Shown piece after piece: positions 29,320 to 38,099 of a stretch of 64,000 nucleotides of DNA. The position numbers and the translations under genes are program-made. The stretch's first letter is position 1; every line of letters starts with the position of its first letter. The notes under the pieces were generated by a model. It was not told the DNA's origin. It was given only the letters and a program-made list of their open reading frames with translations, and ran no database searches. This DNA is from Halomonas sp. SpR8 (GTDB taxonomy: Bacteria > Pseudomonadota > Gammaproteobacteria > Pseudomonadales > Halomonadaceae), in NCBI RefSeq assembly GCF_031010195.1, contig NZ_JAUAMC010000008.1, forward strand, positions 1 through 64,000, in the 5' to 3' direction.

Positions 29320-30209
29320 TTAGGCCAACAGGGGGATTCGCAGCTCTAAGTGGTTTGCTTTCCACAATACTTGGGGCGGGTAGCCGCTAACGAAGTAATT
29401 ATTCTGCCTATGTAGCAAGTGCATAATGGTGTGCATCAACGCTTCATCTAAATGGGCAAAATCGTGGAAGCATGTGCTTGCGTAATAATGGGCTGGGATG
29501 TCGACTCGGCGGTAGGAGAGGGGCAGAGCAATATCGTGAGCGTTGTCGATAGGCGTTAGGTAAAGCCCCATATCGGTGCGATGGGAATGGAAAAGTTTTT
29601 CGTTTAACGCATTCACTTTATCAGCGAGTATGTCAGGTAGCGCAATGATGGTTTTTGATCGGCATAATTGGGTCTGCAAGTACGCTAGTTGCTTGTTATG
29701 ATAGCTGACATTCCTAGCCCTTTGATATGCTCAGGCGCTTTGTAAAGACGCATTAGAATCATTTGTCGGTCACTAGTTTTTTCGATTGATGTGTTGAAGC
29801 TGTAACTGAGTGTTGAGTGGTGTAGCGTGGTCTTCACCGCTTGTCGGAAATCACGTGGTGTTAATTCATAGCGGCGCTGAAATGCCCTAGAGAAAGAAGA
29901 GTGATTAAGGTACCCACAGCGTAGTGCAATTTGCGCTATATTGAGGGGAGTCAGCGCCAACAATACACCTGCGCACTCTAAGCGCCTCTGTTCACGATAG
30001 GCGCTAGGTGAAACATGAAAGCTCAGGCGGAATTGACGGCGAACCTGAGAAGACGAATACCCAAGATGGTTTGCAAGATCTTCTATACCGAGTGGCTTAT
30101 CAAGTGTGTCCTGTAGCCAGATCTCAGCTCGTGTCATCGCGTTGAACATTATATCTGGCCTTCTCATGCGTGAATCGTGCAGGTCGTGCTTAACCAGCCT
30201 GTAGGGCAC
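29320..30209 (-). pseudogene. AraC-type regulator with GyrI-like effector domain, apparently frameshifted
   Basis: Two minus-strand frames join to one AraC/Rob-like protein. The first (30209-29685) has the double HTH of AraC regulators (IEDLANHLGYSSSQVRRQF; IAQIALRCGYLNHSSFSRAF) and stops at TAG 29685-29687. The second, in another frame and already open across that stop, encodes a GyrI-like effector-binding domain (YRRVDIPAHYYASTCFHDF ... LELRIPLLA) to 29320. The second frame has no convincing start of its own (only TTG 29679). Such regulators usually end in this domain, giving about 290 residues. So a single-base indel near 29690-29760 probably broke the gene. A sequencing error or two separate products remain possible. 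The upstream start (GTG 30209 or ATG 30167) is uncertain. Confidence 0.6.
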
Positions 30210-30530
30210 TCTCCTCGTGCGTTGAAGCTGGTAACCTAGCGAATATATGACAAAACGTTCAGCACATGGCTGAGAGTGCGCTCTGTATTCAGGCTACTTT
30301 TGGGTATTATTGATGCGGTGCATTAATTTAATGAGCTGTCGCTAGCCTAGCCGTGTTTAGTAACTGCACTTTTTTATCCCAGATGCATAATGATGATCCC
30401 TTTATGCTGGTAACTGGGTAGCAAAGGCAAGTTTGCTTGGTAGGTTTACGCGTTTGTGCACAGTTTTGCGATTTAATGCTACGTTGGCAGTCATATCGAC
30501 CATTTCTAGTAAGGTGTAAACGAAACATCG
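30210..30530. other. Intergenic region, no gene seen
   Basis: 321 bp between the divergent AraC-type gene and the 116-residue unknown gene. It is A/T-richer than its neighbours and presumably carries both promoters. Small inverted repeats such as TCAGC/GCTGA (near 30260) and CAAG/CTTG (near 30430) are present; I see no RNA gene or credible ORF. Confidence 0.5.
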
Positions 30531-30881
30531 ATGAAATATCAAAAGGTTCATAAACCGGTAGATGAGCGGGAGAAGCTGCGCAAATTTCGTGAGTTAGATG
30601 ACGCCTTTGCGCAAGCTTTACGTCAGCTAGAAGACCCTGATAGCGATTTTGATATACCGACAGGTCCGCCGGTACGTTCGCTTGCAGCGTTAGAAAAAGA
30701 TGACGTGGAAGCCAAGCAGAAAGAGCGTCAGCAAGAGCTGGATATTGCTTTCAAACAGCGCTTTGAAGCGTTGCTGAGTGCCTATGGCTTAACTCACTAC
30801 GATCTGGCCGAATTAACAGAAACACTGCTTAGCTATGGCTTATGGCGGCAGGATGAAGTGCCTGGCAACCAGCAGCCTTAA
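30531..30881 (+). CDS. Unknown 116-residue charged protein
   Basis: A soluble, acidic-basic mixed helical protein (MKYQKVHKPVDEREKLRKFR ... LLSYGLWRQDEVPGNQQP). No signal peptide, membrane segment or known motif. Residues about 60-105 are likely helices, with LLSAYGLTHYDLAELTETLL as the most conserved-looking stretch. The ATG follows AAGGTG about 12 bases upstream, a weak site. It is convergent with the Tus-family gene. I do not recognise the family. Confidence 0.65.
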   Translation: MKYQKVHKPVDEREKLRKFRELDDAFAQALRQLEDPDSDFDIPTGPPVRSLAALEKDDVEAKQKERQQELDIAFKQRFEALLSAYGLTHYDLAELTETLLSYGLWRQDEVPGNQQP

Positions 30882-30938
30882 GAAAGCTGACCATTAATGG
30901 CTACTGGTTTTATAGGAAAAGCCTGCTTCATGCTAAGA

Positions 30939-31826
30939 CTATCGGTAGCGGTAAACGCGTAAACTAGGCAGGAATACATCCTGTTCAAGCTTCTCATCGC
31001 GGCGTCGTGCTCTTGTGCGGGTGGTTGGGGGCTGCTGCGAAGGCAAATTAATGTGGGGCAGCCGCTGATCATTCGCAGGCAAAAATAGCGGCATAGCGGC
31101 ATTCAGTGCCCGTCTGGTGTGTCCATCATCGAGTGGTTCGGTATAAAACAGATTGGCCCGCATGAGCGGCGCCTGGGTTTGCACTTGGGCGAGTACTTCT
31201 CCACTGGGGATGCCAGCTAATTTGCGTAATTGAATACGAATATGCGGTGCATCGCTATCTTGCTGTAAAAGCTTACGTTCTGCCTCTTGCACGGTTAAGC
31301 GTTTGATGGAGCGACCGCTGCTATACCAGGCAAAGCGGATGCGTGACACCGGCGCTTGTGCAATAGGCAAGTGCCGCCAGCTCTGTTTGAGATGTAATTT
31401 AGCCAGCCCATTGCGCCTCAATACGTCATTAACATGAGGGTGGCGCTGTGGCAGTCGGCTTTTAGCGTCGCTCAAAGCCTGGGGCGCGGCTTGTTTTATA
31501 TGTTGCAGCATCTCGCTGAAGTTTGTCTTTGCTTGGTTAACCGTGTTGATTGCGGTCAGCAGTTCATCATTCGCGGCTACTACGGCAATGTAGTTGCGCG
31601 TCTCACGGCCATCTTGATCTTGCTCATGCCACATATCGAACATGGCTTTACGCAGCCAGTCGTTAGAGGGTGTCGCTTGGTGAAAGACCCAAGTCGCGGG
31701 TTGCTGGCGTTCGTATAACGAAACAGCTTCCTCTATAGTTTCCAGTAAATGATCAAACTGCTGCTCCAACTGAAGCAGCAGGTGATAAGCCGATAGCGGT
31801 GGTGGGTTAACGAATGTATCGGCCAT
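30939..31826 (-). CDS. tus: Tus-family DNA replication terminus site-binding protein
   Basis: 295 residues (E. coli Tus is 309). Identity is spread thinly but in order: VNQAKTNFSEMLQHIK matches the HINKLKTTFEHI segment of Tus, VSRIRFAWYSSGRSIKRLT matches LRFGWANKHIIKNLH, PLMRANLFY matches PIARVWYKG, and the ending FLPSLRVYRYR matches IIPRLHLYVAD. Tus binds Ter sites and stops replication forks from one side. The C-terminus before the last strand is Arg-rich (TRTRARRRDEK). No E. coli-type Ter site is obvious beside the gene. It ends the yacG-side cluster: yacG lies 32 bp upstream on the same strand. Confidence 0.75.
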   Translation of the reverse strand: MADTFVNPPPLSAYHLLLQLEQQFDHLLETIEEAVSLYERQQPATWVFHQATPSNDWLRKAMFDMWHEQDQDGRETRNYIAVVAANDELLTAINTVNQAKTNFSEMLQHIKQAAPQALSDAKSRLPQRHPHVNDVLRRNGLAKLHLKQSWRHLPIAQAPVSRIRFAWYSSGRSIKRLTVQEAERKLLQQDSDAPHIRIQLRKLAGIPSGEVLAQVQTQAPLMRANLFYTEPLDDGHTRRALNAAMPLFLPANDQRLPHINLPSQQPPTTRTRARRRDEKLEQDVFLPSLRVYRYR

Positions 31827-31858
31827 GGTCAGTGTCAGGCTTCCTAGTTAGCGTCTCG

Positions 31859-32095
31859 TTAAGAGAGTGGCGCATCCTTATCTGCTTGCGCCAGCAATGT
31901 CTCAATATCGGCTTCATCCATCGCGGATTCGCCCGAAATGCGGTGAGATTCGTCGGCCCAAGCGCCGAGATCCAACAGCTGACAGCGCTTACTGCAGAAA
32001 GGTCGGTAAGTGCTTTCGGGAAGCCAGGGCACAGGCTTAGCACACTGTGGGCAATTAACCTCTAAGGGGGAATCGTTTGCAGGGCGAGTCATCAA
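31859..32095 (-). CDS. yacG: DNA gyrase inhibitor / zinc-binding protein YacG
   Basis: 78 residues with the four zinc cysteines CPQCAKP and [13 protein letters not shown]. YacG binds GyrB and inhibits gyrase in E. coli. The coaE-yacG pairing behind pilBCD is standard in gammaproteobacteria. Confidence 0.95.
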   Translation of the reverse strand: MMTRPANDSPLEVNCPQCAKPVPWLPESTYRPFCSKRCQLLDLGAWADESHRISGESAMDEADIETLLAQADKDAPLS

Positions 32096-32127
32096 TAAAC
32101 TCCAATAGCATTAACAGGCGCGATACC

Positions 32128-32730
32128 TCAGTCGTTAAGCTGGCGACGGTAGTTTTGATCAAGCCGTGCCACCTGCTTCATTAAGCTTTCGTGGTCACTG
32201 CTGTTATCTATCACGTCATCTGCCTTGGCTAACCGTTGCTCGCGGGAAAGTTGGGCCGCGAGAATAGCATGCACTTGGCTTTCACTCACCCCATCCCGCT
32301 GCTGAGTTCTGGATAATTGTAGTGACTGAGGCACATCCACAACGATGCAGCGACTCGCTAATGTATTTTGCCCTGATTCAAAGAGTAGTGGCGACACCAG
32401 GAGTACATAAGGGGCACCCTCGGTTTCGAGTCGCTCCAAATGCTGGAGCAGGCGCTCTCTAATAGTTGGGTGAGTGACCGATTCAAGCCATTGGCGCTGG
32501 TTGGGATCGTTAAATACAATCTCGCGCAGCGCAGCGCGGTTTAAGGTGCCATCGTGATTGATTACCCGATCACCGAAATGCGCTTGAATGGTAAGAAGTG
32601 CCGGTTCGCCTGGGGCCACGATTTCTCTGGCCACGTCATCAGCATCCACCCACGCGGCACCTAATGTTTCAAAGGCGTGCGCAACGGTTGATTTACCTGA
32701 CCCAATGCCGCCCGTTAATCCGATAATCAT
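32128..32730 (-). CDS. coaE: Dephospho-CoA kinase
   Basis: 200 residues, last step of coenzyme A synthesis. P-loop GLTGGIGSGKST at the N-terminus, then DADDVAREIVAPG and a LLFESG motif. I start at ATG 32730, with GAGGG six bases upstream, rather than the longer frame at 32757. Between pilD and yacG. Confidence 0.96.
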   Translation of the reverse strand: MIIGLTGGIGSGKSTVAHAFETLGAAWVDADDVAREIVAPGEPALLTIQAHFGDRVINHDGTLNRAALREIVFNDPNQRQWLESVTHPTIRERLLQHLERLETEGAPYVLLVSPLLFESGQNTLASRCIVVDVPQSLQLSRTQQRDGVSESQVHAILAAQLSREQRLAKADDVIDNSSDHESLMKQVARLDQNYRRQLND

Positions 32731-32830
32731 TGCGACCCTCAAATAGCCAAATTGCATATAGCTAATGTTTAAATAAAGATTGTTTTACATCGTCTATATT
32801 TCACACCGCTTGAATCCATATAGCTTAGCT

Positions 32831-33676
32831 TTATATAAGCAGATTGAGATAAAGCATCATTAGTTCATCACCGACAAGGAGCCCCACCCAGCCTGCGAGC
32901 GCAAGAAAAGGCCCAAAAGGCAGTGGTTGGCCGCGTAAGTGTGGCAAGCACATTTGCGTTATGAGACCAACGATGGCACCCAGTCCAGCGGAAAGTATCA
33001 AAATTAGCGGTAAAAAACTCCATCCTAACCAAGCGCCCAGCGCTGCCAGTAGCTTAAAGTCGCCAAAGCCCATGCCCTCTTTGCCAGTAACCAGTTTGAA
33101 CAGCCAATAAAAACTCCACAGTGAAAGATAGCCCACCATTGCGCCGATAACCGCACCCGGCAGCATCAGTGGTTGGTAGAGTAGCTGGAATAATAAACCG
33201 GCCCAGAGTAGCGGCAGGGTGAGGATATCGGGCAGTAGCTGAGTGCGAAAATCGATAACAGCGAGCGCTAGCAGCATTAGGCAGGCGGCGTAAACAAACG
33301 CTGCCTCGCCGCTAACGCCATGCAGCGCCAGTACTGCTAAAGTAAGTAATCCACCGACCAGCTCTACCAGCGGATACTGGATGCTGATGGGCGTCTTACA
33401 CGTAGCACAGCGCCCTCGACGTTTGATCCAACCCAGCAGTGGAAGGTTATCGTGCCAGGCGATGGCGGATTCGCAGCGCGGGCACAGTGAGGGAGGCGTG
33501 GCTAAATTAAAGCGTGGCGAGTGCTCAGCGCTAAGCTCCAAGGCGGCCCGCGCCTCGCTGCGCCAATGATGCATCAGCATCACGGGGAGGCGAGTAATCA
33601 CTACATTAAGAAAACTGCCTAGACACAACCCGATCAAAAAAACGGTTAACCAAACAATAAGTGGAGGGTAATGCAT
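32831..33676 (-). CDS. pilD: Type IV prepilin peptidase / N-methyltransferase
   Basis: A 281-residue polytopic membrane protease. The cytoplasmic zinc loop has two CxxC pairs (CPRCES and CATCKT). The two catalytic aspartates are in VIDFRTQLLPD and GFGDFKLLA. It cleaves prepilin leaders after Gly and methylates the new N-terminus; the pilin at 36936 has a matching site. It also serves type II secretion in many species. Confidence 0.96.
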   Translation of the reverse strand: MHYPPLIVWLTVFLIGLCLGSFLNVVITRLPVMLMHHWRSEARAALELSAEHSPRFNLATPPSLCPRCESAIAWHDNLPLLGWIKRRGRCATCKTPISIQYPLVELVGGLLTLAVLALHGVSGEAAFVYAACLMLLALAVIDFRTQLLPDILTLPLLWAGLLFQLLYQPLMLPGAVIGAMVGYLSLWSFYWLFKLVTGKEGMGFGDFKLLAALGAWLGWSFLPLILILSAGLGAIVGLITQMCLPHLRGQPLPFGPFLALAGWVGLLVGDELMMLYLNLLI

Positions 33677-33719
33677 GACGTTCCCTGTAAGCGTTAGTTA
33701 ACAAGCGGCATTAGATGGT

Positions 33720-34946
33720 TCAGAGTGCAGAGCCTAAAGAGAAGATAGGCAAATAGATAGAGACCACAACACCGCCCACCAGCGTCCCCAGTACAACAAT
33801 AATAACCGGTTCTATTAACGAGGTCAGCGCATCGACCTTATTGTCGACTTCCTCCTCATAATAATCGGCGACGCGGTTGAGCATGGTATCGAGCGAGCCC
33901 GACTCTTCACCGATACTGACCATTTGAATGGCCAGGGCAGGGAAGCGGTTGGTCATACGCATGGCAAAGTGTAACTGTTGCCCGGTGGCGACATCCTGAC
34001 AGGTTTGCAACACGGCGCGTTCGTAAACCTTATTGCCCGTCGCGCCTGCGGCGGTATCTAAGCCTTCAACCAGCGGAACGCCAGAGGCAAACGTGGTCGC
34101 TAAGGTGCGCGAAAAGCGGGCGATAGCCGATTTATGAAAAATATCGCCAATGATCGGTAAGCGAAGTAGCAAAACGTGCATCAAATAGGCCACTTTGGGT
34201 GAGCGTTGAATGCTCACTTTGAGTAATAGTACCGTGACCACCACGAAACCGAGGGTTGCTAGCCAGTATCGCTGAGCAAGCTCAGATAAATTAATTGTCA
34301 TTTGGGTTAGCGCAGGAAGTTCAGCGCCAAAATTACTAAACATACTTTCGAACTGAGGCACCACCTTAACCAGCAATAACATAGTGACCGTAATACCCAC
34401 CACCATGACCGCACTTGGGTACCAGAGCGCTTTCTTGACCCGCGCTTTAAGCGATTCGACTTTCTCTTTATAGGTCGCGACACGATCGAGCATTTGATCC
34501 AGCGCACCAGCATGTTCGCCAGCGTCAATTAAATTAATAAACAAGCGATCAAAGTGTCTAGGGTGGCGACGAAGCGCATCAGAAAAGCTAGAGCCAGAAG
34601 AAACATCATTCAACAGCTGTTGGACTAACATGGCCATCGCGGGTTTTTTCAGGCTTTCAGAAACGACTTGAAAGGCCTGCAAAAGTGGAATGCCAGCGCG
34701 AATCATCGTCGCCATTTGGCGTGCAAAGACCATCACATCTTTAGCCTTAATGCGTCCGCCGCTACTCAGTAGGTTCGTTTTACGGATGCGCTTAACGTTG
34801 ATGCTTTGCCCCGCCAATCCAGCCAATACTTCTGCTTTGCTACGGCCAATGGATTCACCGTTCAGGGTTCTATCTTGAGGGCCTTTACCCGACCATTTCC
34901 ACCGGTAAAGCTGAGTAGCAGTGCGACGGCGTCGAGCTTTTGCCAT
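33720..34946 (-). CDS. pilC: Type IV pilus inner-membrane platform protein PilC
   Basis: 408 residues with two T2SSF domains (about 75-200 and 280-400) and three membrane helices; FARQMATMIRAGIPLLQAF and FSRTLATTFASGVPLVEGL are the paired signatures. It couples PilB rotation to pilin assembly. Starts 3 bp after pilB. Confidence 0.96.
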   Translation of the reverse strand: MAKARRRRTATQLYRWKWSGKGPQDRTLNGESIGRSKAEVLAGLAGQSINVKRIRKTNLLSSGGRIKAKDVMVFARQMATMIRAGIPLLQAFQVVSESLKKPAMAMLVQQLLNDVSSGSSFSDALRRHPRHFDRLFINLIDAGEHAGALDQMLDRVATYKEKVESLKARVKKALWYPSAVMVVGITVTMLLLVKVVPQFESMFSNFGAELPALTQMTINLSELAQRYWLATLGFVVVTVLLLKVSIQRSPKVAYLMHVLLLRLPIIGDIFHKSAIARFSRTLATTFASGVPLVEGLDTAAGATGNKVYERAVLQTCQDVATGQQLHFAMRMTNRFPALAIQMVSIGEESGSLDTMLNRVADYYEEEVDNKVDALTSLIEPVIIVVLGTLVGGVVVSIYLPIFSLGSAL

Positions 34947-34949
34947 TGT

Positions 34950-36704
34950 TTACTCCTTACTGACGCGGTTAACTTCTTCCAGGCTGGTAATGCCCTCCAT
35001 CACTTTCAATAAACCGCTACGGTGTAGGCTGGGGTAGCCCTCCTGGCGAGCTTGTTGCGCAATATCGAGCGCATTAGCGCCACGCATAATCAATTGGCGC
35101 ATAGCGTCCGTAATCGGCACCACTTCATAAATACCCATGCGACCTTTATAACCATGGGTGCAGTGTTTACAGCCTACCGCTTTGTAAAAGGTAGCCTGTT
35201 GAATTTCAGTATCATTAAACCCCTCTTTGTGCAGTACTTCGTGGGGTAGTTCAATAGGTGTTTTGCAGTGCTTGCAGAGTATGCGTACCAGCCGTTGTGC
35301 AATAATCAAACTGACAGCGCTGGCGATATTAAATGATGAAACACCCATATTGGCCAATCGAGCAAGTGTTTCAGATGCCGAGTTGGTATGTACGGTCGAG
35401 AGCACCAAGTGGCCTGTCTGGGCGGCTTTTATGGCTATTTCAGCTGTCTCTAAATCGCGGATTTCCCCCACCATTACCACGTCAGGGTCTTGGCGCAGAA
35501 AAGCGCGTAAGGCGCTGGCAAAATCGAGGCCTATTTTAGGCAACACGTTGACCTGGTTAATGCCGGCCACTTTAATTTCCACCGGATCTTCGGCAGTGCA
35601 AATATTGCGCTCAATTTTATTGAGAATGTTAATGCCGGTATACAGTGTCACGGTTTTACCACTGCCGGTGGGGCCAGAAACCAATATCATTCCCTGGGGC
35701 TGGCTAAGGGCGCGCTCATAAAAGCCACGCTGCTCATCGCTAAAGCCCAATTGCTCGATGCCGAGCTGCGCGGCGCTAGGGTCAAGAATACGCAGCACCA
35801 ATTTTTCGCCATACACTGTGGGCAGTGAGTTAACCCGAAAATCGAGTGAGCGTGTGCGTGATAATTTAAGTTTGATCGCCCCGTCCTGAGGCAGGCGTCG
35901 CTCAGAAATATCCAGCCGTGCCATAATTTTTAAGCGCGCGGCAATACGGTTACGCATGGCTAAAGGCGGGCGTGCGACCTCTATTAACATGCCATCTACT
36001 CGAAAGCGCACACGGTAGAGCGTTTCATAGGGTTCAAAGTGAATATCGGACGCGCCACGGCGAATCGCATCTAATAAAACCTTATTAACAAATTTGACCA
36101 CGGGGCCATCATCACTGTTGTTGGGAACCTCTTCCAGGGGGACTTCGTTGTTCTGGGCAATATTCAGTGACGATATCTCATCATCAAGGTCGGTAAACTC
36201 ATCCAGCGCTCTGTGCTCGTTTTGCGCTAATGCTAAATAGGTTTTTAGTGTGCTCGCCAGTTGGTTCATCGGGGCTAGCACCCCTTCAATACTAAGCCCG
36301 GTGGCAAACTGCAGCTCATCCAATTGAGTAAGCGTGGCGGGGTAAGGCACGGCCACGGTTAAACGATGGCCATGACGGGCCAGGGGCACCACATTCAAGC
36401 TTTGCAGCACCCGCGTGGGGTAATCGGCGGCGTGCGGCAGGGCATTAATACGCACAGACTCAAGGTTGATAACCGGGAGCCCGTATTCATACCCTGCCGC
36501 AACAGCCGCTTCCTCGGGGGTCACTAGCTCGCTTTCCACCGCGTGCTGTAGCAACGGAATATCGAGCTGGCGAGACTCGACAGCGGCCTCTGCCGCTTGA
36601 GCTTCACTGAGTAAGCCGTGCTTGATTAAACGCTGGGCAATACCGTGCTGTCCGCCGTGTGCTGCCGCATGACTTAATGTCGATTTACCTGAAGAGGCCG
36701 TCAT
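34950..36704 (-). CDS. pilB: Type IV pilus assembly ATPase PilB
   Basis: 584 residues. N-terminal MshEN-like domain, then the extension ATPase with Walker A GPTGSGKT, Asp box/Walker B DPDVVMVGEIRD, and the zinc-binding tetracysteine (CKHC ... CKHC) after position 460. It powers pilus extension. No PilT is in the window. First gene of pilBCD, divergent from pilA. Confidence 0.97.
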   Translation of the reverse strand: MTASSGKSTLSHAAAHGGQHGIAQRLIKHGLLSEAQAAEAAVESRQLDIPLLQHAVESELVTPEEAAVAAGYEYGLPVINLESVRINALPHAADYPTRVLQSLNVVPLARHGHRLTVAVPYPATLTQLDELQFATGLSIEGVLAPMNQLASTLKTYLALAQNEHRALDEFTDLDDEISSLNIAQNNEVPLEEVPNNSDDGPVVKFVNKVLLDAIRRGASDIHFEPYETLYRVRFRVDGMLIEVARPPLAMRNRIAARLKIMARLDISERRLPQDGAIKLKLSRTRSLDFRVNSLPTVYGEKLVLRILDPSAAQLGIEQLGFSDEQRGFYERALSQPQGMILVSGPTGSGKTVTLYTGINILNKIERNICTAEDPVEIKVAGINQVNVLPKIGLDFASALRAFLRQDPDVVMVGEIRDLETAEIAIKAAQTGHLVLSTVHTNSASETLARLANMGVSSFNIASAVSLIIAQRLVRILCKHCKTPIELPHEVLHKEGFNDTEIQQATFYKAVGCKHCTHGYKGRMGIYEVVPITDAMRQLIMRGANALDIAQQARQEGYPSLHRSGLLKVMEGITSLEEVNRVSKE

Positions 36705-36824
36705 GGTGTTCTCAGTGGCATGGTAAATTTAGCCCTTTTAAACAAATTTGGCATGGGTGATATGGCTAGTAGGTATCTCATAAAAGATGCATTGAAAAAA
36801 GTATGCCGCCTAGTGTTACTGCAA

Positions 36825-36840
36825 AGGAACATCGGTTGCC
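36825..36840 (+). promoter_or_regulatory. Sigma54-type promoter of pilA
   Basis: AGGAAC-N5-TTGCC at 36825-36840 keeps the GG and GC with the 10-bp spacing required for RpoN and most of the consensus (TGGCAC-N5-TTGC). Pseudomonad pilA genes use this sigma factor with PilR. The predicted start lies about 85 nt before the pilA ATG. No PilSR genes are seen here. Confidence 0.5.
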
Positions 36841-36935
36841 AATCAGTGTTAGGGTCAGCTAATGTACTTATGTCAGTCTAAGGTTTGTTAACTATTTTGA
36901 CCCAAAAACGACTTACCAGCGCAAGGGAAAAATTT

Positions 36936-37358
36936 ATGCAACTGCATCAAATGAAAACGCAGCAGCCCCGACGCCTAAAGCAAAAAGGTTTTACGCTCAT
37001 TGAGTTACTGGTCGTAGTCGCGATTATTGGTGTATTAGCTGCTGTGGCTATTCCCCAATATAATAATTATGTGACACGAGCTGATCTAAACGCATGCCAA
37101 GCTCAGCTAGGTACTGAGCGAAATAGAATTATGGCTGAACTAACAATTTCAGAGGATCCGTCGACGGATCTGGTTACGGAATTATCCACAATGACCGATA
37201 ATGCGGTTGATGCTTGTGGCACTATCACTAATGACGTCACAATCGACTCCATGGGAGAACTGGATGGCACGGCGATAGCAGCTGAAACTCCTCGAGGAAA
37301 TTATATATCTCTTGATTTTGAAACTGGTAAATTTGATACTACTAATCCTGATGCATAA
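36936..37358 (+). CDS. pilA: Type IV major pilin-like protein PilA
   Basis: 140 residues. The prepilin leader of 18 residues ends in KQKG, cleaved before [20 protein letters not shown]; the +5 Glu is present. The mature part is short, with two cysteines (C near residues 54 and 96) that could form the usual loop disulfide. I choose ATG 36936 with AGGGA about eight bases upstream; ATG 36951 would leave a 13-residue leader. The frame is open upstream to 36885 without a better start. Confidence 0.92.
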   Translation: MQLHQMKTQQPRRLKQKGFTLIELLVVVAIIGVLAAVAIPQYNNYVTRADLNACQAQLGTERNRIMAELTISEDPSTDLVTELSTMTDNAVDACGTITNDVTIDSMGELDGTAIAAETPRGNYISLDFETGKFDTTNPDA

Positions 37359-37406
37359 ATCCTGATTCTTAAGCTATGGTTGGATCGCACTTCACATATT
37401 CAATCT

Positions 37407-37436
37407 GTGTCCAGCAGGAACGCTGGGCACTTTTTT
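37407..37436 (+). terminator. Intrinsic terminator of pilA
   Basis: GTGTCCAGC (37407-37415) and GCTGGGCAC (37422-37430) form a 9-bp stem with one G-T pair and loop AGGAAC, followed by six T. It ends the pilA transcript. Confidence 0.85.
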
Positions 37437-37585
37437 GTCTTATATAAATGTAATTGATTAACAGCAGCTTATCGACCCAAAATATTTATGCTGTAGTTGT
37501 CACCGGTAAACTCTCTGTTCCTTCCTCAATCCCTACGCATTTGCTCGTTACACTATAAGCTCTAACTCAAAGCGAGGAGCATACA

Positions 37586-38014
37586 GTGAACCTCATCAAA
37601 CTGATTGTCCTGAGTGCGCTTGGCGCACTGCTACTCAATAGCGCCGCCTTTGCACAGCCCGCCCATGCGCCTGCCCACGGCGCCCGTGACAAAGGCTATC
37701 ATCAAGAATCCCATCAAACACGGCATGTTCGTGGTGAGTGGGTTGACTTGCCCCGTACTAATGAGCGCGAACTGCGTCACTTATTGCGCCAGCAAGATGC
37801 GCCGCGCGCTGAGGCGTTGCCGCCGGGGATTCAGCGCAACCTAGAGCGCGGTAAGCCGCTGCCGCCGGGCATCGCTAAACGTTTTGATGGTCAAATTGCC
37901 TCTCAGCTGCCCTATTATCCTGGTTATGAGTGGGAGCGCGTGGGTGCCGACGTTGTATTGATCGAAGCGGCCACGCGCATTGTTGTCGATGTGATCGCGG
38001 ACGTTTTGCGTTAA
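37586..38014 (+). CDS. CigR/RcnB-like periplasmic protein
   Basis: 142 residues with a signal peptide (MNLIKLIVLSALGALLLNSA, cut after AFA). The mature part is His/Arg-rich, then has two copies of a PPGI-type motif (LPPGIQRNLERGKPLPPGIA) and a YPGYEWERVGADVVLI ending. This pattern is that of the CigR/RcnB group of small envelope proteins; function is poorly defined (CigR of Salmonella is an anti-virulence factor). GTG start at 37586 with GAGGAG nine bases upstream. It stands alone between pilA and the phosphatase gene. Confidence 0.7.
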   Translation: MNLIKLIVLSALGALLLNSAAFAQPAHAPAHGARDKGYHQESHQTRHVRGEWVDLPRTNERELRHLLRQQDAPRAEALPPGIQRNLERGKPLPPGIAKRFDGQIASQLPYYPGYEWERVGADVVLIEAATRIVVDVIADVLR

Positions 38015-38099
38015 CCCCATGCAATAAGTGACTCGAAAATTGCCTCTAAGCGGCTTATGGTAGTGACTCATAACAGCATCGCGTTCTAAGGGAGATTCA

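Noticed and set aside
31827..31858. Ter site beside the Tus gene, as in E. coli
   Set aside because: The short spacer has no GTTGTAAC-type core; scattered partial matches elsewhere in the window (for example near 312) are too weak to count.
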